Assembly (NCBI RefSeq): GCF_963678635.1
Contig: NC_087064.1
Location: 16,237,802-16,301,801, forward strand
From: Symsagittifera roscoffensis
Taxonomy: Eukaryota; Xenacoelomorpha; Acoela; Convolutidae
Direction of reading: 5' to 3'
Length of the DNA stretch: 64,000 nucleotides
Each line of letters starts with the position of its first letter. The stretch's first letter is position 1. Below, one piece after another: positions 12,401-24,400 of this stretch. A program made the position numbers and the translations under genes. Under the pieces are notes generated by a model, which was not told the origin of the DNA, searched no databases, and was given only the letters and a program-made list of their open reading frames with translations.

Positions 12401-15400
12401 AATTGGACAGACTGCAAGCTAAGACGATGAAGTTATTTCCTCATTGACGAAGATAGCGAAAAAGAATCCGCCAACTTTAGCTTCCAGATATATAGCATCG
12501 CCAAATGTACTAAAAGAAGTACCAAGTGGTGGGGTAATTGATTTAACTATGTCATCAAGCAGTTCTCGAGAACACGAGGTGCAAGTAGTACCACCAGTAG
12601 AAAAGAACTTAGACGCACAGTCGACAGAAGAATGCCCAATTTCCATGGTACCAGTCGCAACAAAAGAGGCGCAAGGTGCGAATCAGACGAAAGAAAGTAC
12701 AAACTGTCCAATTCCCTCAGTACCGACAACAGAGAAGGAGAAGACGCAAGGCAATACGGAGGAAACTCAGAATACGGCAGTAACGGAGAAGTCAAATACT
12801 TTACAGAGCAAAGAAGAAAAAACGGATGAAAAGATGGGGACAACATCAGAAACAACGGAAAAGAAATTGGAGGAAAATAAATCAGCAGATAAAAGGAAAC
12901 CAGAGAAGAAAAGGGAGAAAAGAAACGGTGCAGGAGATAATGACTCACAGGTATCGAACAACTCAAGGTCGTCGGGCAGAAGCAAGCGGCAGACAGATTT
13001 CTTTGGAAGTCCACTAAAACATTCAGTCAAAAACATAGAGGAAAAACAGGGGCTACAAACAATTCCAATTTCACCAGGGGATACTCCGTCATCATCAGGA
13101 AATACACCGTCACCATCGCCGAGGAGGAAGCTAAGGAGACCAACATTCACGACTAGCAAGTTGGAACAAGCACAAGGAAAGAAAACTCAATGAACTAAAA
13201 CTTTAAAACTTATTGACTGAATTTGTTTATTGTGAATGTGAACTTGTGAGAGAATTTCAAACGTTGTTGAAATTTTCTAGAGGGGGAAATGTGGTGGTAG
13301 TGAGTGGACCACCTAAGATAGAGGACGTTATACCATATTATTATTAATGTTAGAGATCATTTGAATAACACTAATTAAAGACCTGTCAATCATGTCGATT
13401 GTTCTAACAGCTTGATGGTGCTAAAAAACTAAGACTCACTCTTCGTTAGCTATTGCAAGATTGTAGTTATCATCTATTCATTGATCCATATCTACTTACT
13501 AAACTTTACTATTAATTCAACTATATTATTAGTCTAGTTTTCAGATAAGATTTAGGGATTATCACACTTCCTGAAACTTTAGTTTTTATCAAAGGCTGAC
13601 GGCACCCTAAGAAAACGATTGGGGTCATTTGGCCAAAATTGGATGGCGATATACGTTTCGAAGTTGGCTCTTTTTGGGCGAGCAGTAAATCAAATTCTAA
13701 AATGAAAAACCAAATTCTAGTTTTTGTTCCCAAAGTTAAATCTTCGCTACTGTTGTAACAGGGAATCTCTGTCCATGCCACCTGTCAATCAGAAGCCGGA
13801 GCGACAGCCGAAGTACCAGTCGTAATATTCGACTTGTCACTGACCGAGCATACATTAAACGTGGAGTGGACAGGCTGCCTGTACTTATTCGAGTACGTGT
13901 CATATTGTGCTGACACGGATGAGAACAATGACATCATCCTAGAGACACTAGGAGACTCGGTGGACGGAGGAAATTTTGAACAGTGCACAAGTATTACATC
14001 ATAACTGAAGTTACATTTGCGTTGTAATTTTCCAAAACAACGTTCCTACGTTTTTTTTCAATTCCCATCAACGCAATACTATACAATTTCACTCCCTATC
14101 TTACTTATGGACAATTAGTGTAATTTAAGGTCATTCCTTTAAATTGAACACCAATTTAACCCAAACAAAAATAGAAATCTATTTCTGCTGAGAATAAAGT
14201 TGAGCAGTTTTTAAGAAATTTCAAAGGAATACAAAAAAAAACATAAAAGTAGTTGGGCAGATTCGGTACAAAATTTGAGAGAAATTTCTCTTGGTCAAAA
14301 ATTGTTTATTCACTAATTTTTTTTATTAATCTTCATTCATTAATTTTTAAACCAAATACTTTGCTAAACATTTTTTTTGAATTGATGGCATGACAACGTT
14401 ATATTTGATGAATTTACCAGTGTACAATTCCCACCTAGCGTGCCATCATAAAGGAAAATTGTCTGGTGAAAAAATTTCTTACTAATTACCGAAATTTGAA
14501 ACTTTTTCTTGAGCACATCTAAAAGAATTTAATTGTGAGACCCCTTTCCAGTTAAAGCTTCTATTTATTGTTTCAATTTTCGAAAAAAAAACGGAATAGT
14601 TATGCTTGGGGTGGTTTTTTTCAGTCAGTTTTCGGCGATCGAAATAATAGTTTTTGAAAAAACTTTTTTTACCCCATTGAAGATATTGACTCCCTGAAAA
14701 ATCAAATATAAAAAGATCTTTGACGTCCGATCATTTTTTGAAAAGTTATAGGAATTTGAAATTTGCCAATTTGGTCATGCTCTGGACTAATTTATGAGCC
14801 TTTTGTAACTTTTATTCACAATGCTGAAAACGTAACGCAAATTATTTATGCTGGGCGAATTATCCAGCCTATTAAAATGGTTCCTGAATTGAATCGAGGC
14901 CTGCTAATCTGTCGAAATAATTTGGTAGAACTCAAATTTTAACACCTCATCTTTGATTTTGTGCGAAACTTGTAGCTTTTCAAGCCGACAACTATTCGAT
15001 ATGATTAAGTTGCAGTAGAAGTATTCAGGGGTTTGCCCTGATAAACAAGCAGTCTTGCCGTCAAGGGCGGAATTAGGGAGCGCGCGCATAAAAAACGCAA
15101 CTTTTTGGTAAAATTTTTCCAAAAAGTGCCTAAAAACGCCTTTTTTGGCCTGTTTTTTCAACATTTTTGGCCTGTTTTTTCAACATTTTCGCAGAAATTT
15201 TGGCCAAACTCTTTTTAGTGCTTTGGGAGAGCTCAGAAAATCAATTTAAACGACCTAAAAAAAGGTCTTAAAACTTTTCGACATTTTTTTGAAAATCCGA
15301 AATCCCCCACCAACCCCCCCCCCCCCCCCCGGTGAAAATCCTAGATCCGCCCCTGCTTGCTGTTCATACTTATTGTTTCTACCAATTTGCAGGGATAATG

Positions 15401-18400
15401 GTGCATTGTTCTTTTTTGAAGATGAACGAAATCAAGTTAATCTGTCATGAAGTTAAATTGTTAGGAATTGAAAGAGACGATAACAACTAATCGTTGCATT
15501 GAACTTTAAAAAAATATGTTTGATGCCATAATTGGGTTTATTCGATAGAAAATGCCACAGAAAAAACCTGAGAGTAATCAATGCCGGAAAAGACTGCGCT
15601 CTTCATAAAAATACTGTAGGACACCGAAATGAACCTAAGCTACTCGTAAAACTAATAATTTCTGTAATAATCTGGACCAAAGGAAGTAGGAAAAACTTCG
15701 TTTCAGTTTTATTCCATTTTCACATCATTATCCATAAATCGAGGTCAATTTAAAACAAGCTCAAATCATTTTCGAATCTTGCTGGTCGTGATTCGATTGA
15801 TGTCAAAAAAACATGAAAGAGTTTTTGCTGTCGCGGAAGTTGGTATCAAGGCCTTTTTTTTTAAAGATTTTTAACGAATGAAAGTTGGTTTTTGGTAGAT
15901 GTAAAGTTGAATAAGTTAATTGTAATGAGGATTAAATAAACCAAAAAAAAAAAACAATTTTTCTACCATAGCTTGAATAGCTAAGAACTTCAAGCTGTTG
16001 CACTCATAAAATCATTTAATTTTGCAGTTGAGAAAAACTCCAATTGCAAAAAAAAATCAAAAATACTGAATACTCCTTTGCTTTCAAATTTTTACCAATT
16101 TTGATTCCTTTAAAAACTTGTTTAAAGTAGTTTTATTCAAATGCAAACACGGTCGGGTCGTATCGCCAGTTTTTTTGAATCAAGCGAAATTACTTCTGAG
16201 AAAAAAACAATCATTGCAGTTGCATAGATTATCACCGCTAAAAATATTCAAAATTACGAAAACTGAAAAAATCATTTTTCTTGCCTCTTTAAAGAAACTT
16301 AGAGGTGGTGTATAATTAAATTTGGTGTATATAAGATTTTGTTGGAACAAAGTTCTTACGATGTTGCCAGTATGGAACCAGATCTAAACTACATTATATT
16401 ATTGGTTATAAATTGGATATTTTATCACTATAAAATATTTAATTTTAACCAATCATGATCCATCTAACTAACAACCCACTTATTTGTAAGTGCTGAAATT
16501 ACTTGTAATTTCAGCACCAGAGAGATTTGAATTTAACTTAGAAAATAGTTACCTCTCCAAGAGACCTTCTAGCAATCGCAATAAGCCAGTATACTCTAGA
16601 TCTATTGAGCCTAGCAGAGACTAGTTAAACAACCTGAGACTAGTAGATATAAGAGAAAGATTAGGATCGGTATTAGACTAAGAAGTTGCACGAATCTATC
16701 CGGCCGAAAATAAGATAGCGTGACGAGCAGACGGTGTACCCTATCCGAAATTACTCTATGAGTTAAACCTCGGTCATAACTCATCTGGTGCGACCATAAG
16801 TCTCGAATAAGACCTCAAAAAACAAATTAGCTTAGAACTAACAAAATAGATTAGAAATAGACAAAAACATGTCCGAAATGTTACATGATAATATTTTAGT
16901 TGAAATGTATATACGACTCAATAGATCAGAGCCGCTATTCCGTACAATATGAGAACTACCAGGTATTGGAAGAAGACCTCGGACAAGAGACGAGCAACGA
17001 CTAGGAAGAAATTTACCATTAGGTTTCATGGTCGTACGGCAAAAGCCAGAACAAACTTTTATATTTAGAATTTTACAAGCAATGAATTTAGATTTTCATT
17101 TGCAAACATAAAACCTTGAAGAATAATCTTCAACGATTATTTCAGGCGCTATACAAAATTTACTATTGTACAAAAACGATTGATAAAAACATCTCGACTC
17201 GTTTCCTCCAAAACTGCAGTAAGATTCAAAAAGATATCTGAAAAATATATTTATTAAAAGAAAATTTAAAATTGGTTAACATGATCATAAATTATTAGTA
17301 TATACAAATCATCGTGTCATCTACAGCTTCATCACCTAAACATAATAGCAATCATAAAACTACTAACATCATCAAAAACTAAACTTTCTATCAATAAAAC
17401 ATAAAATTATTTTTAAAGGCTTATCCTAAATTTTATCTTTATTTAACTTAAATTTCTCTACACCCTAAATACAGATCATCAATGTTTTCCTTGTATCTCA
17501 TTAAATACCTAACTTAATTCATTTAATACCATTAAAATTTATATCTGATCATCAAGGCTTATCCTTGGATCAAATAGAACAATTTTGTTCTCCCCCACCC
17601 TATTAATAAAGTGTCTAACGACCTCAATCGTCGATTCACTACGCAACCGTTTCAAAGACCCAGGACTAATAGAAATTTTTCAAATCACTCTAACCATTCT
17701 AATTAGGCTAAACAGTGAAGAACTTCGGTGATTCATCCTTCACTTGGCCCCTCCTCTTACCTGACCCAGGCTAAATCTTAAATCTTAAAAAACTTAAAAT
17801 AGTACCTAACGAACTACTTGCGTTCTAATTATACCTGAACCTTGTAGATCGATTTACTATTCTCCAACTCTTGAACACAATCATTACCCCTAAGTAAGAT
17901 TAGGTAAGTTAACACCTTAACTTAAAATAGCCGCGAGAAAGTAACGATCATTCTTCGGAGTCGAAATATACTTTTCTCTCTAACCCTGAACAAAAAGACC
18001 CAAGTTAGGCTAACCAAAAAATCGTAAGGACTAACAGTCTAGGATAATATATATTCACTAATAAAAAACATTGCATCCTTCATCCTAAACCTTATGTCAC
18101 TGAACAATTTGGGAAATAAACAAACAATCGTATTACACAATTGCGAAATAAATAACGAAACATACGATCTCGTAATCACACCACACAAACAAACGATTGG
18201 ATATATTCGAATGAAACGGCAAACAATAAAAAGGAAAATTATAAGTAAACAAAGACAAATCATACTGAAAAGATTTTCAAAGCGAAGAAACGCAGTCTCC
18301 GAATCAGAAGTCAGCAATTTAGATGCACTTTGCAAACTAAAAGAAACAGTAAATAAAAACTACCCAGTTCACAATCAATTGTATTTGTCTGATTCAGAAG

Positions 18401-21400
18401 CCACATCACATTAATCAAAACAAGGAAAAACAAGAATAAAAAAGATGTACAAAAATAAACCAGTACGTTTATACAATTGTAACCAACCAATCAGACACAT
18501 TGAACATTACGCATTGACAGTCATAAAACGAAAAAATGAGCCAAAGTCCACGTGACGAAAGTCCAGACAAACACTCTGATTTCCCATTTCTCATAAATTC
18601 ACTCAATGAAGATAGAGGACAAATACAATTTTGTACTAATTTAATTGCAAATGTATTCGAACAAGGAATTAGTCCGTGTAAAACAGAATTTCCAGAAACA
18701 AAAATCAAAAGACAAATTGTTGATCACTATTTAATAGGAATATGTAACCTAACACAACAATATCGAATCTACACCATAGAATTCAGCACAGAAAGTAAAT
18801 TTCATAAGAAACATGTTATTCAAACAGACGATGTTGATATAGAATTTTCAAAAGTATTCGCAGAATACATCAAAAACATACAACACTAAAATTCTCAGAA
18901 AGCGAATTCAATATTCACTAACGATGTTTTTTCACTAATATATAGTTATATATCCATACTAGAAATAACAGGAACTGAAAGTACATCACCAGTTCAAACA
19001 TCAAGACACACGAATGTAAGAAATGAAATTGCCGCATTTTCAGCATTTTTAAATACAATCCGCCAAAATTTTTCAAGCAATGAAACTTCACAAAACGTTA
19101 AACACGTTTACAAAAAATCTTAGCATGGTTCATAATTGATTATTTTACACTAAATATTGATTTAATTGCACAAGCAAGAAAAAAATTTAGACCTCAAAGT
19201 ACCAATGACGACACTGTCATTGCAGAACAATCAGATTATATTTGGGACCCTGAATGGTCTCATCCATTATTTCTGAACATACCCATAGACATCTCAAGTC
19301 AAGCAATCAGTACAATTTCTAATCACAAAGACTATGTAAAGGTATTTCCACTTACAATAGATGCAACACCTTCAAACTATAATTCATTTTTACCTGATAG
19401 AAGACAAAATTTTAGCTTAAATTCAACCCTTGTACAACAAGAGAATTTGAATGGAAGTAGACATCTTACACAACAAGATATTCAAACACCATCACATTTT
19501 GTAAATGAAGAAGTAGTTGAAACAATAGTAACAACTACACAACAAAGTATTTCACCAATACATCCAAACCTTACAACACCAAAACCTAAAAATCAAACAT
19601 TACCACAAGTAACATTACAATCTACGGTTAAATACTCGGTTGCTCCAAAATATTCACATATGGATTATCAGACATATAGACCAATGACAAAACCAACACA
19701 CAGACAAAGAACATTCACTAGAAGTAATTTCGCAGAACACTATTATAATTATGTAGATCCATCGAAAACAACCCATCCTCCCCGTATACATAAGCAAAGT
19801 CATTTATTTTCAGACAAGTCAAATTTTCCAATGAAATCAACAAATTCAGTAAATTTCCATGACTATCCACAGTCCTCTCAAGATCATAGTGAAAATTATC
19901 CATTTTTCCACCAAAATAGGAATAAACGACAAACACCATATCACACATCAAATTATTTATCATCATATGATGACGATTATTATCAACCAGATATTATTGC
20001 ACCATACACAAAAGAATATCGTGCACAAAAACCTCGACAAAATCAAGTATCTCAAAATATAAAATATCAACCACAAAATGTAACTAATACACAAAGATAT
20101 CAACCGATGAACATACAAAATCAACCAAGCACACAATCCTACCAACCAGCACAATCACAAAACCCAGCCATTATGCATTCTCATCAACCAACACAAATGC
20201 AAAATGAAATACCACTACCATATTATTTATAACAACACGAAATAACACAAAATCAACTTACAAATTTTTCACAACTGCCAAATGCCGCAGAATCACTACA
20301 GATGACTATGAACCCATAAGTCATGGGTGGATCATCAATAACATCAAACAAACCATTGATCGTAATTACAGGTACAGACCCTGAATACTCTGTAGATGAT
20401 TATTTGAATGCAGTCACAGCAAAATTAATTTTAAATATAGGACCCGAACCAATTAATACGCCACTTCACCAAAATGGGATACATAGACGCACAGCGTTGA
20501 TACAAACAACACTTGATGGCGCAGCTCAAAAATGGTTTTCGGTTTTACCTATAGATATAAAAACAGATTGGAAAAGATTCACACAAGAATTCTCAAAAAT
20601 GTTTGACTCTGAAAGAAAAAAACAACATCAAAGAGTTTTATGTAACGAAATTCGCAGACTACCAAACGAAACAATTAAACAGTTGGCAGTTCGAATCGAA
20701 ACACTAGTTGGAAAAGCATATTCACTTAACACCCATGATTATAAAAACACGAAAATGACAGAAACTTTAATGATGACTCTTACAACCCAATTAAGGAAAA
20801 TAGCTATTAAAAAGAGAGCATCACAACCCTCCTCAATTCGAAAACCAGATTTAGATTTCAGAAAACAAGTTGATAAACTAGAACAAGCAGAAATCACAAT
20901 GAAACTCGAAGAAACAGAAAATTCTAAACTACAATATGTCAATAGAATCGAAACAAATACTACACATATAAGCAACAAAAAAGATTCAGATGTAGATCTA
21001 ACTGAAAAAATCACTGAACTTTTAAACATATATGAGAAAAACCCAAATTTCAAAGGCAAACCATCTTTCAAAAAAATGGTGTAATTATTGCTAAAGATAC
21101 GTACACAGTATTGCCGAATGTAGACAAAAACAACAAGATAACCAAAACAAACCAAAAAAATACAAATACAAATAAATCATTCTATCAATACATGAAAAAA
21201 AGACCAAAATTTACCAAACAAAAACATACATAGTAACAACAGCTCTGGTAAACCACTTCCAAATAATTCAAATTACTCAAGAAACCAATCACCCTATAAT
21301 TCTAGTTATAGAGGTAGATCACCAGAACAAAGAAATTCACGAAATTTCTCACAAAATAGATATAGTCGATCAAATAGTCAAAAAAATCAGTATAGAAATA

Positions 21401-24400
21401 ACTATTCACGATCAATTTCAAACAGAACAGAATTTTTTGATACTAGTTCCCATTCAAATTCTAGGAATAGACACTATTCAAACGATAGATCACGAAACTC
21501 ATCATACAATAGAAACAGTAACTATTCAAACAATAGAAATAGAAGTTATTTCAAAAATCGAAATCAACCTTACCAAAACAGTATATCAAAAAATATTTCA
21601 TACAACAGATCCAATTATCAACGAACAAATAACAACAACTACCATAATAGATCACGAAAAAGTTCACAAAATAGGAATCCAAACTATAACAATCAACAAA
21701 GGAATTATTCTCAATCTCCTCATAGAAATAATTATCGCTACTCCGATTCCCAAAACAAGTATAGAAGCAATACACCGAAAGATCAAAGACAAATTAATCA
21801 AGTACAAATAACTGAAGGAACAAATTCAGACCCCCTGGTATCGATGATACAGAAAGTACAGAATTACAATTAAATCACATTAATTGTGAATCAACAGACA
21901 GCCAAAGTGATAAAAATCATACTATCTCAGTTAAAATGATCACAGCTGAAAATGATTACAAACTATTATATATGAACAACTTTTCACTTCACACATTTAC
22001 GAAAATGAATTGGAACTTCTTCAAAATTACTACACTACACCTAATAGTAATAATGTACCAGTTGAACAAGAAGTAAATAGAATAAACACTGTAATTAAAC
22101 CCGAAAAAGACGAAATACAAAACTCAACTACAAACCACATATACCAAAATATACAAAAAGAACAACCAAGAGAAAAAATTTGGACAATTCCATTTCTCTT
22201 AGAAAGTCCAAAAAGTAAAGAATTTCAACCACCAGATCTTGAAATAGATTTTTTAATCGACTCAGGAGCAGAACCAAATATAATTGATATTCCCACTTGG
22301 AATGAAATTAAATCACTACATCCAACTCTAGTACCTATTAAGACAGCCAGCAAATTAGCAACAGCACAGGGCTCAACATTAATAAATTATGGAAAAATCC
22401 AACTTTTCCTAGTTCCCACGAGAACAATGGTACAAAAAAAATCTTATACAAACCATTTAAACAAACATTCCACATAACAGATATAAAACACAATATCATT
22501 GGCATACCATTTATAAGTAAGTATATTCCCACAATAAATATTTTAAATAGTAAACTTCAAATAAAAGATAAGTACACAAGAATGAAAAATACATCCTTAA
22601 CATTCTTTCAAAGATTAAACAAACAACCACCATTTTTCTCTAAATTTTACCCTATATACAACCAACAACAAAAATATCTGAAACCATTATCAGGAAATGT
22701 ATATAACTTTTCCATTAAACAAGTTCACCAATACGATAAATGCAATCAATAACTTAGATGATGTTTTCATGCAATCACAAACTAAAGATGAAATGATTAC
22801 AATTTTAGAACAGTATCATCAAATACTCAAAAATGAAAATATGAAAGCAGCCCCAGATAAATCACATTTTTTTTCTAACACGCGCAAAGTTTCTTGGACA
22901 CATTATTGAAAGAAACACTGTAACTCCATTGAAAACACCTATAGATGCAATTCAAAAACTTCAACCACCCACAAATAAAAAGAAAATCCAAGAATTCCAT
23001 GGAATGTTAAATTTCCTCAGTAAATACGTATAAAAATAGCAATTATACTTAAGACCTTTCTATAACATCCTTAGACAGCAAAACAACTTTGTATGGACTA
23101 CTGAACATCAAACACGATTTGAAGAAATTACCAAAAATTGCTAACAGAACAAAAATCAAATACAATCCAAGATCCAAATCAGCCATTCAATGCGATGTGC
23201 GATCCTTCAAACTTTGCAATCGGCGCAGCATTACTACAATCACACAGTGGAACAATCAAGAGAGAATCTTATATAAGCAAATCTTCGCTTATTTACACAA
23301 GCTGAACTACGACTCTCTACTCGTATGAGAGAATGCACAGCTATAATATACACAACTACTGAATGTGAATTTCTGATACTTAGATCAAAGCATCCAACAG
23401 TTCTTCTCACGGATCACAAACCAATTATATTTCTTTTTACACAAAAATTGAATCCAGACCATCAAGTTTACAGATTTCAATTAATTTTATTAAAATTCCC
23501 AAACTTACATATAGTTTGGACAGCGGGAAAAAATCTTGCATTACCAGATACACTAAGTAGAAATACACCACCTGAATTACTCACACGGAAAACTGCACTT
23601 GAAATACCACAAAACATTAAACTTTATCTTGCACAAAACGAAACATCACCACGACTAGAATGTAAATATGCAGTAAAAACTGATATTAATCAATCACAAA
23701 TAAACAATTTACAATATTTTCCACTTTATTCAGATTGTCAAAACAATGACTATGAAGTCGAATATGAAGTCGAATGACATCCACATTTAAAACCAATCCC
23801 ATATTCACATTGGATAAAAAATAATACCCAACAAAAGACAATAAAGCAACAGCCACACGAAAAAGATCCCTTCCCAATAATAGAAAAAGAAAATCTAACT
23901 GACATTATAAATTTATCAGGACCACCGACAACTGATTTGAAATACACAGTAAATCAAGTTTTCAACCTTCATGACCCACTTGACACAATTCCTTTATGAA
24001 AAATAGAAGTCGAAAATATTTTTTAACCCCCAACAGAGAAAATTACACTACAATTATTACAAAAATACCAAAATTTTGACCCTGTTATTAGACAACTCAA
24101 ATCATGGCACAAATATAAAACAAAGCCAGCAAAAGCTGATACAACGATATTAGGAAACAAAACACTCCTTCGATACTATAGAAATTCAATAATACAACTA
24201 TAGATGAAAATACAGATCTTTAGAATATCAAACACCCGATTTTAAAGTACCCTGTCTTCCCCTCAGCATGATGTTGATAGCATTCAACATATCACACAAA
24301 CAAAATACAAAAAGACACTCAGGATTAGAAAAGACATATTCAAATTTTACACAAAATTTTTACTTCCCAAACGCACCAATTTGGATTAAAGTATTATGCA

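Larger units (their letters stand above)
6358..13566 (+). mobile_element. Element 1: Ty3/gypsy-like LTR retrotransposon, 7.2 kb, defective
   Basis: Complete element with two LTRs that begin TGTGG and end ATCACA, a CTTCC target duplication and a purine tract before the right LTR. Coding order is gag, protease, RT, RNase H, spacer, integrase and a long C-terminal tail, the Ty3 order. There is no env-like gene. It sits in intron 4 of the host gene in the sense orientation. The frame is broken many times. The LTRs differ at only three positions plus one 2-base indel, so the insertion is recent. Element 3 is a diverged relative. Confidence 0.92.

Noticed and set aside
12547-13159. Minus-strand frames of 155 and 130 codons over the element 1 tail
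   Set aside because: They are antisense shadows of the Lys/Glu/Ser-rich tail. Leu/Ser/Phe-rich translation is expected from complementary codons.
12444-13193. Env gene in element 1
   Set aside because: No signal peptide, hydrophobic segment or cysteine pattern. Composition and the shared motif show that it is the Pol tail.
16373-16749. AGTA as a proven target duplication and GAA as the true LTR end
   Set aside because: Only four bases match, and weak similarity between the two sides continues about 17 bases beyond the proposed end, so I kept this as a candidate only.
21437-21811. 124-codon frame rich in Ile and Thr
   Set aside because: It overlaps the Asn/Ser/Arg-rich nucleocapsid tail in another frame and exists because that DNA is repetitive.
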